Source: an uncultured Sphingomonas sp.
Lineage (GTDB): Bacteria > Pseudomonadota > Alphaproteobacteria > Sphingomonadales > Sphingomonadaceae
Direction: 5' to 3'
Assembly: GCF_946477935.1 (NCBI RefSeq)
Contig: NZ_CAMLAC010000013.1
Coordinates: forward strand, 1 to 35,009
Length of the DNA: 35,009 bases
Shown: positions 10,026 through 20,000 of the stretch, piece after piece
How positions within the stretch are numbered: position 1 is the first letter of the stretch
How the letters are laid out: each line of letters begins with the position of its first letter
Notes under the pieces: model-generated
Seen by the model: only the letters and a program-made list of their open reading frames with translations
The model's database searches: none
Told to the model about the DNA's origin: nothing
Made by a program: the position numbers and the translations under genes

Positions 10026-10346
10026 TCAGATCGTTGCCGTCACGGTCGAGGTGACGATCGGAATGCCGGTGCCGGCGCCCACGCCCACGCCGACCGGGAT
10101 CGCGATCTGGCCCATGGAGAAGCGGCCCGAAGCGAGCGCCACGATGCCGCCGGCAAGCGAAAGCACGGTGATGATCTTGCCGCCGGAACCCTCGAGGAAG
10201 TCGGTGAACTTCGTCAGCGCGGTGTCGAACGTGGTGTCCGCTCCGGCGAACGCCGGCCCGGCAAGGAAGAACAGCGCGAACGCCAGCGCGAAGAGGGCGA
10301 GGATCGCCAGCTCCGCGCGGCCGCTGTATTTGAGGACAGACTGCAT
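10026..10346 (-). CDS. traA: TraA/TrbC-like pilin
   Basis: 106 aa, long signal (…FFLAGPAFA^GADTTFD) then two hydrophobic helices; first gene of the T4SS operon; strong SD GAAGGG 8 nt upstream. Confidence 0.75.
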   Translation of the reverse strand: MQSVLKYSGRAELAILALFALAFALFFLAGPAFAGADTTFDTALTKFTDFLEGSGGKIITVLSLAGGIVALASGRFSMGQIAIPVGVGVGAGTGIPIVTSTVTATI

Positions 10347-10354
10347 GAGAGTTT

Positions 10355-10397
10355 CCCTTCAAATCGAACGCGACTGTTTCCGCGCCCATTTGAAGGG
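10355..10397 (-). promoter_or_regulatory. 5'UTR hairpin that would sequester the traA Shine-Dalgarno
   Basis: Minus-strand CCCTTCAAAT-N23-ATTTGAAGGG, perfect 10-bp arms (10388-10397 / 10355-10364); 3' arm contains the SD GAAGGG of traA (ATG at 10346). Confidence 0.65.
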
Positions 10398-10493
10398 TGA
10401 CCTTCCCCAACGGTGACCGACAACAAAGTTTCCGTCACCCACCCGGGATCAACTCGCTTTATACAGCTTCAGTTGTGGCCACCCCGGAAGTGC

Positions 10494-10593
10494 GGGGCAC
10501 CCTGCCCCGTGCAACCGGGCAGGGTGCCCCGATATCGCGGGCGCTGCGCCCCTCGCCGCGGGCATTGTGCCCTCGCTCCGGGGCGCGGCTCGA
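10494..10593. promoter_or_regulatory. Helically phased array of short palindromes GGGCR-N3-YGCCC upstream of tra operon
   Basis: Sites at 10495-10507 (gggcaccctgccc), 10517-10529 (gggcagggtgccc), 10539-10551 (gggcgctgcgccc), 10560-10572 (gggcattgtgccc), degenerate fifth at 10581 (gggcgcggctcga); spacings 22, 22, 21, 21. Confidence 0.75.
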
Positions 10594-10684
10594 TTATTGC
10601 GGCTACGCATAAATGAGAGTAGATTCGCAGCGGTCGATCTTCGGATCGGACTGGTCGGCACGGTAGCACCAGGAAGCGAGCGGG

Positions 10685-11209
10685 TTGGCAGAGGTGGCTG
10701 AGGAGCGGTCGGAGATCGATGCTGTGAGCGCGGATCCGCGACGGATTCCGCTCGAAATCTCCGAGCACTTCTTCCGCCTGACGACCGAAAGCCTGCGTCT
10801 GCATGCTAACGAGACGATGCAGTATCAGACGCTCGATGGACTGTTGGATCAGCGAATCTTTCGCGATGCCGTCCCGGTCGATCAACAGGTCGATACGATT
10901 CAAGAGCATCTCTCGACCGTTCCCACGGGCGGCGACATCAAAATCTACGTGAGTATCGCCAAGCCCAGTGCCGACAACCTAGCTGCCTTGAAGTGCCAAC
11001 TTGATGAAATGCTTGGCAGAAGCCTCACATTGGCGGACACCATCTCTGTCGCGCTGTTCAATTACGTTGTCGGACAGAAAGCGGCGGGAATTCTGCAGCG
11101 CCTGTGGTCTCGTGACGCAGCGGCCGAGGCGGAATCGACGGCCAGTGGCGGAAACGTAGTCCGGCTTCGCGCCACTTCCATCCAAAACGGTGCTGTTGCA
11201 GTGAGATAG
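10685..11209 (+). CDS. Conserved-looking hypothetical protein divergent from the tra operon
   Basis: 174 aa, TTG at 10685 or GTG at 10694; non-repetitive composition and no competing ORF of quality; no family recognised. Confidence 0.55.
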   Translation: MAEVAEERSEIDAVSADPRRIPLEISEHFFRLTTESLRLHANETMQYQTLDGLLDQRIFRDAVPVDQQVDTIQEHLSTVPTGGDIKIYVSIAKPSADNLAALKCQLDEMLGRSLTLADTISVALFNYVVGQKAAGILQRLWSRDAAAEAESTASGGNVVRLRATSIQNGAVAVR

Positions 11210-11277
11210 TCGACCTTGCCAAGGCTGGGCGCCTATGGTTTCGTCGGAGCCCTAACCTAGGAGAGGGGGCTCGGTGC

Positions 11278-11805
11278 ATGTCTTCCCCTGCCCGGATCGA
11301 GGCGTCGGAGGACGCCGACAATTCGGTCAACAGCAACCAGCGGGACTTCATCCCGCTGATCCTGGAAGCCATGTCCGAGAAGAACGTGGGGCAGCGGAAG
11401 CTCGCTCTGCAGGCCGGTATCAGCAAAAGTCGCCTCGGTCTTCTTCTACACAGCGATCCCAAGAAGCGAGCCACGATGTCGCTGCGGGAATTTCAGCAGA
11501 TCCTTGACGCCCTCGAAATCAACATCGTGCAAGCAATTATCACTGTCGAAACTTACCGCGACCAGCGCCTCTTCCACGACGAGCGATTTGCTACCTCGAT
11601 CGCGATGTTGACCGAGCTGTTCCAGGGCCTTCCTTCGATGCTTCTTTCCGCGCTGGACGAGATCGAGGGTATGGACGGCACGGAGGTCCGGAAAGAGTGG
11701 GCTGGGCCCTTACGCAAAGCGCTGGTCGAGAAGCTCGTGAAGGAAGTCTCGGCCGTGATGGCGCGCCGGGACTATCTTTCCGAGGTCTCGAAGATCGGGC
11801 TGTAG
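11278..11805 (+). CDS. HTH (XRE-like) transcriptional regulator
   Basis: N-terminal QRKLALQAGISKSRLGLLLHSDPKKRATMSLREFQQILDAL is an XRE-like helix-turn-helix. Confidence 0.65.
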   Translation: MSSPARIEASEDADNSVNSNQRDFIPLILEAMSEKNVGQRKLALQAGISKSRLGLLLHSDPKKRATMSLREFQQILDALEINIVQAIITVETYRDQRLFHDERFATSIAMLTELFQGLPSMLLSALDEIEGMDGTEVRKEWAGPLRKALVEKLVKEVSAVMARRDYLSEVSKIGL

Positions 11806-11846
11806 CGCGTACAATTAAGCCCTTCATCCGCGTTCAAAGCGTTGCC

Positions 11847-12797
11847 TCAGAACGAGGATACCAACGCGATTCGCCCGGATGATGGGGGTGCCGGGAATGG
11901 CGCTCCGATGGTCGCTTGCACCGTCGCGACGCGCGGCACGCCTGCCAACCGACGCCAGTTGAGAAGGACATTGTCGACATAGTCCAGCGTTTCGGGAATC
12001 CTTGGAACGGCGCCATTGCGGATACGCCCCGGTCCGGCATTGTAGGCAGCAAGAGCAAGATGAACCTGGCCGAAGCTGTCCAGTTGCTGTCTCAGGTAAC
12101 GTGCGCCTCCTCGCAGGTTCTGTTCGACATCGTACCGGTCGACGCCCAGCCCTGCGGCCGTCCCCGGCATCAACTGGGTCAGCCCAAAAGCCCTCTTTTT
12201 GGAGAATATATCGGCTTGGTAACCGCTCTCACGGATGATCATCGCATCGAAGAGCCCTACCGGGATCCCATGCTCACAGGCGATGTTGCTCATCATGGCA
12301 TAGTAATCAAACCGGCGCTTCTCGACATTCCTGCTCAGGAATCCAGCCGGTCGGTAGCCGCTCGCCGTGCACCTAGGTGTAAAAGGCATCGTCGCAGTCG
12401 CGAAGGCGAGAGGTCTGCCCATCCATGCGGGTATCGCGATCGCCGGCGGCGGTCGGAGCAGAGGCAGATCGGCACCATCCGGAGCAGTCTCTCCCCTTGG
12501 TGAAATGGCAGCCGCATCCGGTATTGTGCCTGCTGAGGCGAAGCTGCTCGCCATCTCGAAAGAAACCCAGCGACGGCTTAGATCGTGGGTTCGGAAGGAA
12601 TGGACCATGGCGCCTTCGCCCTCCGCCCTAAACTCGCCAGCCCCTGCCCCCTCGTCTCGGTCGACCGGCTGAGCAGCGAGCGTGGAGGGCATCGAGATCA
12701 CCTCGACGGTTCTTCCGGATCGAGACGGCTGCGCCTGGGCCTGAACGCCGCTGAGAACCGCAACGACGGCAACGATGCAGAAGCTACCAATGCGCAT
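11847..12797 (-). CDS. Lytic transglycosylase (SLT fold; VirB1/ORF169-like)
   Basis: Signal peptide; IIRESGYQADIFSKKRAFGLTQLMPGTAAGLGV...LALAAYNAGPGRIR is the classical SLT motif set. Confidence 0.92.
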   Translation of the reverse strand: MRIGSFCIVAVVAVLSGVQAQAQPSRSGRTVEVISMPSTLAAQPVDRDEGAGAGEFRAEGEGAMVHSFRTHDLSRRWVSFEMASSFASAGTIPDAAAISPRGETAPDGADLPLLRPPPAIAIPAWMGRPLAFATATMPFTPRCTASGYRPAGFLSRNVEKRRFDYYAMMSNIACEHGIPVGLFDAMIIRESGYQADIFSKKRAFGLTQLMPGTAAGLGVDRYDVEQNLRGGARYLRQQLDSFGQVHLALAAYNAGPGRIRNGAVPRIPETLDYVDNVLLNWRRLAGVPRVATVQATIGAPFPAPPSSGRIALVSSF

Positions 12798-12809
12798 TCG
12801 GGTCTCCAG

Positions 12810-12825
12810 TCCGGTCGAGACCGGA
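12810..12825. repeat. Short inverted repeat tccggtc-ga-gaccgga between divergent genes
   Basis: 7-bp perfect arms with 2-nt centre, between lytic transglycosylase and DUF1173-like gene starts. Confidence 0.4.
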
Positions 12826-12905
12826 AGTGGAGATCATGCGAATTGCGGTTGTCAATCCTGCGGTTCGTGTCGAGCATCGAAGACAGTCCTCGAACAGGCT
12901 GTGCC

Positions 12906-14189
12906 ATGTGGTTGATCGATCGCCATACCGACGGGCTTTGTGGAGTCCGCATCCCCCTGCCGCGGCCACTTCGGGCGGCATTGGTGAACTGGTACAGCGG
13001 CGAGGGAACGCGCGACGATGAGGAGGCTGGCATCACGCTCGTCCAACAAGCTCGCATCGGAGACAAATGGCTGGCTTGTGATTGTCTTGGAGCCGATCGG
13101 CCGCCGCCCATCCTCACGCCCGCTTTCCTCTCGGAAGCCGAAACATACTATCTTCGTCGACTGACCAGCCCGAAACGGCCAGAGCATCTCCCGGATTGCC
13201 CTTTTTTTCGCGATCAGGTGACCAACCGTATAACGCAGACGCGCAGCGCGCAGACTCCAGCCGATCCGCCCAGCGGCTACTTCGAGGTCTTGCGGCCGGC
13301 GCCGGAGAAGCTCGCCCAGCGTCCCGACGATGACGGTGGAGATGACCGGACCCGAAGCGCATCGGTCCCGCGCCTCGCTAGGCTCTTGTGGCGGTTGCTT
13401 GCCGCCAGCCGCCTCAATGTTGCTCCGCCGCTTACCGAAGAGCTGGTGGAGCGGTCGATCGTTGATGAATTTCGCGCGCTCAACCGAGCTGCCACTCACA
13501 TCGATATCGCGCCAGGCATCGAGCTCGGCCGGGCATTCTGGACGCACGGCCAGGCTCTACACAGCCGGCGCGCCTATGCCGGCATCCGTGCTCTCGCGAG
13601 CCAATGGCCCCGCGGGCACGCTGCACAAGGGTTTCTCACCGTCTTCGCCTCGGAATTCAAAGGCTCGACGATCTATCCGGCCGGATGTGACCCGATCAGG
13701 GTCGCCAATCGCGTGCAATCGCCGGCGGTGCTGAGCAACCCGGTGAAGGGGCCATATCTCGTAATCGTCGTCATCGGGGAATATCCGGAAGCGAGAGGCT
13801 TTGCGCCGCTGAGGGCGTACGCGCAGCCGATCTTCTCTGGCAATCGCTTCGTCCCTGTCGAAACGGAGTTCGAACGACGCATCTTGAAAGCGCTGTTGGA
13901 CGCAAGAAAGGCTTTCGATCGCGACGGGGTCGATGTCGCGATCGAAAAGCCAGTCTTCGATCGGCTCACTCCGCTGGGATCGTGCCGGCCGAATTTCCTT
14001 TGCGAGGCCAGGTCACGGTCGACGGGCGAAATCCGGCAGGTGATCGTTCAGGCCGGAGACGTCGAAATCGAAGAAGATTCCGCACTTGAGCGATGCCTGG
14101 AGCAGATCGCTCCCACCGTCACGATTGAACCAAAGGATCTCAAGAACGGCCTGGTCTATCGCCGGTTGGTCAATTGCCTCGGTCAGTAG
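12906..14189 (+). CDS. DUF1173-like plasmid protein (putative)
   Basis: ATG at 12906 in frame; CDC ... YYLRRL ... HLPDCPFF Cys/His pattern resembles DUF1173; typical of alphaproteobacterial plasmids. Confidence 0.55.
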   Translation: MWLIDRHTDGLCGVRIPLPRPLRAALVNWYSGEGTRDDEEAGITLVQQARIGDKWLACDCLGADRPPPILTPAFLSEAETYYLRRLTSPKRPEHLPDCPFFRDQVTNRITQTRSAQTPADPPSGYFEVLRPAPEKLAQRPDDDGGDDRTRSASVPRLARLLWRLLAASRLNVAPPLTEELVERSIVDEFRALNRAATHIDIAPGIELGRAFWTHGQALHSRRAYAGIRALASQWPRGHAAQGFLTVFASEFKGSTIYPAGCDPIRVANRVQSPAVLSNPVKGPYLVIVVIGEYPEARGFAPLRAYAQPIFSGNRFVPVETEFERRILKALLDARKAFDRDGVDVAIEKPVFDRLTPLGSCRPNFLCEARSRSTGEIRQVIVQAGDVEIEEDSALERCLEQIAPTVTIEPKDLKNGLVYRRLVNCLGQ

Positions 14190-14205
14190 CTGTGATGTTG
14201 CCGCC

Positions 14206-14487
14206 TCAGGCCCAAGTCAGAGTGGCGGCGAATGAGCCGACGATCGCCAGCGTGACGGGAGTGGATAGCAAGTACAGCTTCTGCCACCGCCACCACGTCC
14301 GGGGAATGAACAGGACCGCACCCCGGAGCGACCGGAATTCACTCCATGCCTGTTCGCGGTAAAGCTGCACGGCCGTTGTCATAATCGAGAGGACGACCGC
14401 GAACGCACAGCACAGCCCGACTGCGACATAGAGCGCCAGCCAGTTCTCCATTTCGATCGGCGATAGGTGAGCCATACAGCCTCGCAA
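14206..14487 (-). CDS. Small membrane protein, unknown function
   Basis: 93 aa with two predicted TM segments; ATG at 14487 or 14472. Confidence 0.4.
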   Translation of the reverse strand: MRGCMAHLSPIEMENWLALYVAVGLCCAFAVVLSIMTTAVQLYREQAWSEFRSLRGAVLFIPRTWWRWQKLYLLSTPVTLAIVGSFAATLTWA

Positions 14488-14734
14488 AACCTCACTCGCG
14501 CGTAACGGCTCCTGCTATGGTCCGTTCCAACCTTGATCTTCAATTAGCAGCGAGCCCTCGTACGCGGTGAGGGATGCACCCCGCAGTTCGAGGGCGTCGC
14601 TTCCGGCTCTCATGTTTTAACCTTCAATCTATGTTGCAACTCATGGTGAGTCAGGTCGCGACCGCATGGACGACCCCAACGTGTCGCTGCTCCCCACGCC
14701 AAATTGCGTTCGAGAAGTTGCCTCGAGGCCGCAA

Positions 14735-15085
14735 TCATCCGACGCACTGCAACTCCTCCAGCAGCGCGGCAATCGCCAGTTTCTTGACGGTAGCAGCTTC
14801 AATCAGCTGATCGACCTCAATACCCTTCCGGCGCAGAGCCGTAATGATGGTTGCCGGGGATAGTGTCGCTCCAACGGCCTCCGGCGCTGCCTCCCTAATC
14901 TCCGCTAACGTAAAGCCCAAGCGCTTCGCCTGGTCGACGAACCGGAGTGTAGCAACGGTCCCTTCCCCATAGCTGCGGTAGCCGTTGTCCTCTCGCGGCA
15001 CTTGCGGCAGCAGCCCCCGACCTTCGTAAAAGCGGATGCGTGACACTGAGACGCCGGAGCGCGTCGCGAGTTCGCCGATACGCAT
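14735..15085 (-). CDS. MerR-family transcriptional regulator
   Basis: MRIGELATRSGVSVSRIRFYEGRGLLPQVPREDNGYRSYGEGTVATLRFVDQAKRLGFTLAEI: canonical MerR N-terminus. Confidence 0.92.
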   Translation of the reverse strand: MRIGELATRSGVSVSRIRFYEGRGLLPQVPREDNGYRSYGEGTVATLRFVDQAKRLGFTLAEIREAAPEAVGATLSPATIITALRRKGIEVDQLIEAATVKKLAIAALLEELQCVG

Positions 15086-15091
15086 AAGCTC

Positions 15092-15121
15092 TTGACCCTC
15101 TACCTAGGTTGAGGGTTCATA
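15092..15121 (+). promoter_or_regulatory. MerR-type operator/promoter for the SDR gene
   Basis: ttgaccctctacctaggttgagggttcata: dyad accctc...gagggt inside a long -35/-10 spacer (ttgacc ... ttcata), between divergent merR and SDR. Confidence 0.65.
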
Positions 15122-15156
15122 GCGCGAGCTCTCAATTTTCTCCAACGAGAGCGGAT

Positions 15157-16005
15157 ATGGACAGCAAGACGATCATCATCACCGGCGGTACCGCAGGAAT
15201 CGGCCTCAGTGCCGCGCGAGCGCTGGCCGCAAGGGGGCATCGTCTGATCGTGCTTGGCCGCAACAAAGCGCGGGGGCAGAAAGCCATCGCAAGCCTGCTC
15301 GCTTGCCAGCACGGCAGCCACCGCTTCATCTCAGCCGACCTCTCCCTGGTCGCAGGTGCGCGATCGGCAATTGCCGAGATCGAGGCCACTGAGCACATGA
15401 TCGATGTTCTGGCCAACAATGCCGGGACTTGGTTTCGTCATCGGGCGCTGACCGCCGAAGGGATCGAGCGAACGGTTGCGGTCAATCATCTGTCCTACGT
15501 CGCAATGTCCTTTGGGTTGAAGCGCCTGCTGCTTGCGGCGCCAGCTCCACGGATCATCAACACCGGCTCTTTTGTCTATCGGCACGCCCGTTACGATCCA
15601 GCCAACCTCCAGGCGGAAAGACGCTTTTCCACCAACGCCACTTACGCCGCGACCAAGCTTTACAACTTGATGTTCACGCGTGCGCTGGCGCATCGCTGGG
15701 CGAAGACCGGCATCACGATCAATTGCTTCAGCCCGGGGTTCGTAGCGACGGGGTTCGGGCGGGGCGAAGGTGGTTGGCTTGAGCCCTACTACCGGTTTGT
15801 TCGGCTATTCGCGATCTCTCCCGAGCGGGGCGCCGAAATGCTGATCGACCTTGCTGCCTCGCCACATACGGCTGTGCTAAACGGCGCCTACCTAGAGAAG
15901 GGTCGTGTCCGTCACGTCGGCGGCGTCGCCGCGAACGCTGCTCAATGTCACGAGCTGCTAGAGTGGAGCGCCCGCTTGGCCGGTTTCGACCCCGCGCGCA
16001 CCTAA
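15157..16005 (+). CDS. Short-chain dehydrogenase/reductase (SDR)
   Basis: IIITGGTAGIGLSAARAL (TGxxxGIG), NNAG, Y-A-A-T-K (YxxxK) active site. Confidence 0.92.
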   Translation: MDSKTIIITGGTAGIGLSAARALAARGHRLIVLGRNKARGQKAIASLLACQHGSHRFISADLSLVAGARSAIAEIEATEHMIDVLANNAGTWFRHRALTAEGIERTVAVNHLSYVAMSFGLKRLLLAAPAPRIINTGSFVYRHARYDPANLQAERRFSTNATYAATKLYNLMFTRALAHRWAKTGITINCFSPGFVATGFGRGEGGWLEPYYRFVRLFAISPERGAEMLIDLAASPHTAVLNGAYLEKGRVRHVGGVAANAAQCHELLEWSARLAGFDPART

Positions 16006-16049
16006 AGGCTATCGATTGTGCGAACCTCAACAGAGTCACCATTGCTCCG

Positions 16050-16076
16050 CTTCGCGGTTCAACTACAACTGCGAAG
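16050..16076. repeat. Imperfect inverted repeat upstream of PIN-like gene
   Basis: cttcgcggtt-caactac-aactgcgaag, 10-bp arms with one mismatch, 30 bp upstream of ATG 16106; operator or weak terminator. Confidence 0.4.
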
Positions 16077-16105
16077 TCTAGGGACAAGGTCGGCATTTGC
16101 GTTGA

Positions 16106-17005
16106 ATGGTTACTCTGCTCGCGGACACGAACGCGTTACGTCATCCTGGCTTAAAGGCCTACCTGCAAGCGTCGCGCGACCATGCGATCGCGCTGTCGGA
16201 CCTCATGTTAGTCGAGATGCGCAAGACCAGGGCGCTGTCGACGTCTCGGGAATCGCTGCAAATCGTCGCACATTATCCGCAGCAATCCTATGCCCTGCGC
16301 CGCACCCACGAGATGCTAGGCGAAAAGATCACTTCCGCAGAGCAGAGCCACGTCCTGTTCGACTATGAGGCCACGGCCCATCTGACAGATCTGTCTCGCC
16401 GGCTGCTGACGCTGCCGCCGCCAGCCGGCCTCGCCAAGGAGATGGCGCAGCTCGAGGCTGACGCACAGCTCATCGTGGCTCGGCTGACCGAGGAAGTGGC
16501 CGCGCTCGAGCCCGGACTGGTGTCCGCGGCACAGGACTTCACGCCGGCCGAGCTAACGCAGATTCGCACTATGAAGGACGTGACGGACAGCACGCGCCGC
16601 AAGCTCCTTGATCTTCTTAAAGAGACGACCGGCGGGTTCATCTTGCAGAACCAGGAGCCCCGCCGCCGCGCGCCGATGCTGCTGCGCGACACCATAGGCC
16701 AGTTCGCCTTCCGTTACTCGTTGTGCATGCTTCTTTACTACATGGAGTGGGTCCGCATCGGACGACAGACGGGCAAGAGGTTGCCGCTCCGCGTCAACGA
16801 CGTCGTCGACATGCAAGTCGCCGCCATGGGCACATACTTTAACGGCGTGCTGAGTGCCGACAGAAACCTTCAGATCGTCTCCAACACCGCGCGCGGTGTA
16901 TTGCGCGGTTTCGGCGCCTATGTGGGCGAGGACTGGCGCTTGCCGCGACCACCTCAGGAGACCGACGACGCCAACGGCGATGCAAGCCTGATCGATCCGA
17001 GTTAA
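16106..17005 (+). CDS. PIN-like-domain protein with large helical insertion
   Basis: N-term VTLLADTNALR and LMLVEM, C-term NDVVDMQVAAMGTYFNGVLSADRNL give a PIN-like D...E...D...D spacing interrupted by about 180 aa mainly helical segment. Confidence 0.6.
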   Translation: MVTLLADTNALRHPGLKAYLQASRDHAIALSDLMLVEMRKTRALSTSRESLQIVAHYPQQSYALRRTHEMLGEKITSAEQSHVLFDYEATAHLTDLSRRLLTLPPPAGLAKEMAQLEADAQLIVARLTEEVAALEPGLVSAAQDFTPAELTQIRTMKDVTDSTRRKLLDLLKETTGGFILQNQEPRRRAPMLLRDTIGQFAFRYSLCMLLYYMEWVRIGRQTGKRLPLRVNDVVDMQVAAMGTYFNGVLSADRNLQIVSNTARGVLRGFGAYVGEDWRLPRPPQETDDANGDASLIDPS

Positions 17006-17014
17006 ACCTCTGCC

Positions 17015-20000
17015 ATGCGCTTCCTTGCCAACGGTCCCTCGATTCCCGACGATCTTCTGATCGCGCGCGACGCGGGTGACGTCATCTTCTTCTGCGGCGC
17101 CGGCGTCTCCCGCCACCGCGCCGGGCTGCCCGACTTTCTCAAGCTCGGCGGCGACGTGATCGATCTCCTCGGCGCCGGCGACAAGAGTCTTGCCCGCAAG
17201 CTGTTCCGCCGGATCAATGAGCTCGACCCGATCGACGGCGTCGGCGGACTGATCGCCACCGATCGCATCTTCAGCCTGCTCGAACGCGAGTTCGAACAAC
17301 GCGATGTCCGGAACGCCGTTGCGCGCGCGATCAAGCCTGCGGACGATCCAGACCTCAGCGCGCACCGAACTCTGATCGACCTGTCGAGCGGCCGCGACGG
17401 AACGGTCCGGCTGGTCACTACCAATTTCGACTTGCTGTTCGAGGCAGCGGCGCCCGGGCTTGCCTGCTCCGGACCTCCGGTCCTGCCCGACCCGCGCAGC
17501 GCCGGCTTCGGCGGCATCGTTCATCTTCACGGGCGCGTGGATGCCGATTATCTCGGACCGGGCGACGAGGAGTTCATTGTTTCCAGCGCCGACTTCGGTC
17601 GCGCCTATCTGTCCGACGGCTGGGCGACGCGCTTCATGCAGTCACTGCTTGCCCGCTTCCAGATCGTCTTCGTCGGCTACGGCGCCGACGATCCGCCAGT
17701 TCAATATCTGCTTGAGGCGCTGAATCTCCACGCCGGCAATCGCAGCCGGCTGTTCGCCTTTCAGCCGGGCAGCAACGCGGACGACGCGGCGCTTTGGGAA
17801 CATCGGGGTGTGCGGGCAATCCCATTCGACAGCAGCCAAGGCTATGATCCCCTGTGGGACAGCCTCGCGGCCTGGGCCGAGCGCGCGCGCGACGTCGATG
17901 GCTGGTACGCCAGGCTGATTGATATCGCGTCCGCAGGGCCCGCCGAACTCGATCCGCATCTGCGCGGCCAGATCGCCCATATGCTATCGACCCGAGAAGG
18001 CGCCCGGCGTGTCAGCATCGCCGAGACACCGCTGCCCGCTTCATGGCTGCTCGCATTGGATCCACGCCAGCGGTTCGACAAGCCGGGTCTTATCGACCCC
18101 TATGGTGAATCCGGCGAGCGGATCGATCCTTATGAGAAGCTGGCGCTCGACTTCGACACGCCGCCGCAGCCGGTCGATGAGGACGACGCTTTTCGCGACC
18201 GGAAGGTGCCCGATGACACGTGGAGCGCCTTCGCGCCCACCCGCTTCGATCAGGAGGACGTACAGGAAACGGGGTTCGGCGACTTTTACGGCCACCGGGC
18301 AAATCTTGCCGGACCACTGAGCACTCGCCTCCACCATCTCGGCATCTGGTTTCACCGCGTTGCTCATCAGCCGGTCGCCCTATGGTGGGCGGCCGCGAAC
18401 GGTCCCCTCCACCCGCGCATCGTTGAGATGATCGAAGCATGGCTCCGCCAAGACCCGGATCGTTGGCCCGACGACATCCGACGCGGCTGGCGCTTCCTGA
18501 TCGCGAGCTGGTCCGATCGCCGGGTGGAACCCGACCAAGGCTATTTCGAGCTCAGCCAGCGGGTGGCGCGCGAGGGATGGTCAGAAGCGCGCGTACGCGA
18601 CTATGCAGCCCTCTTTCGGCCCCGACTGAAGGTCGACCGCAAGTTCGGGGTGCCGCATCCGCTCTCCTGGTCCGACAGCGACCGCCCGAACCCGCTGGTC
18701 GCCTATGATGTCGACTATCCGCATCCCTACGAGCTGCTGACCATTCCCGACGATCAGCTTGCCTATGCGACCACGCGCTTCCGCGAGAACCTCGACCTCG
18801 CCCGCTCAATCGAAGCCGAGATCTCCGGGCACGACCATGTCCATATGGAAACGACGCGGCCAGACGACGGCGCTCCCCCCATAGCCTATGACAGCTATGG
18901 GCTCACGGGCCCGATCGCGCTGTTCCTCCAGCTGATGGAGCAGCTGGTCGAAGTCTCACCCGAACTCGCCCGCAGCGAGATCGCCCGATGGCCGACGGAC
19001 GATCAATATATCTTCGGGCGCCTGCGCATTTGGGCGGCGAGCAATCCGATCGTACCGCCGGGGGAAGCGGCCGACATCCTGCTCGGCTTCCCCGACCACA
19101 CGTTCTGGAGTTCGGAGCAGCAGCGCGACCTTCTCTATGCGATCCGCGACCGCTGGCCAGACTTCGCCACCGAGGATCGGACGCGATTTGAGCATCGCAT
19201 CCTCACTACGACATTTCCTTGGTCCGACAGAACCCGCGGCGGAAAGGCCCGCGCGGCGGCTCATTATCGGCTCGATCGCCTGCATTGGCTGTCACGGCAT
19301 GATGTCGCTTTCTCGTTTGATGTCGAGGCGGAAATGGCGGCGCTTCGCCCGATCGCGGAAGGGTGGTCGGAGCGTTCCGGCGAGGAAGCGGCGGACTCGC
19401 ACGCGCCAGTGGTGCGCACCATCGACACCGACGCCGATCCGCGCGTGCTAGAACAGGTGCCGATCAGTGAGGTCCTCGAACGAGCCCGGCAGGCGGGCCA
19501 GTCCGACTTCTTCGACTTTGTCGAGCGCCGCCCGTTCAACGGCCTCGCCGAGCAGAAGCCCGCACGAGCGCTCGCAGTCCTTACGGATGCCGCGCGCAAG
19601 GGCGAGGTTCCGGTCTCCTTCTGGTCAGCCTTTCTTTATGCCGAGACGCGCAAGCATGATTCTATAAGGCTAACGCAGGCGATCGCCGGCCGCCTCGCAT
19701 CCCTGTCGCCCGATGCACTTAGCACCATCGCCTATCCGGCTGCCGAATGGCTTCAAGGCCTGGGCGAGCGCCTCTTCGCCGAACTCGCCGCAGTGCTGGA
19801 CTGCCTATGGGACCCACTCATGGCAGCGCTGCCGCTGCGCGACGACGACCGCAAGCACCGCGTCGACAGCAGCTGGGCGAACGATGCGCTGAACGCGCCC
19901 GCCGGCAAGCTCGCCAGCCTGCTCATGAAGGACCCGTCGACCAAGGGCCTCCCGTTCGGCCAAGGCTTCCCCGAAGATTGGACGCGCCGCCACGAACAGC

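Noticed and set aside
10494-10530. Rho-independent terminator
   Set aside because: Strong hairpin but no T-run on either side; better explained as two adjacent protein sites
10494-10593. CRISPR-like array
   Set aside because: Period is 21-22 bp with only 13-bp palindromic units; far too short for repeat-spacer units and no cas genes
10397-10616. 67-74 aa ORFs in the tra upstream region
   Set aside because: They are translations of the palindrome array; arrays explain the composition better
10469-10909. 146-aa minus ORF upstream of traA
   Set aside because: Antisense to the better 10685-11209 ORF and passes through the palindrome array
12585-12905. N-terminal extension of the DUF1173-like ORF
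   Set aside because: Antisense to the lytic transglycosylase N-terminus; ATG at 12906 gives sensible start MWLIDRHTDG
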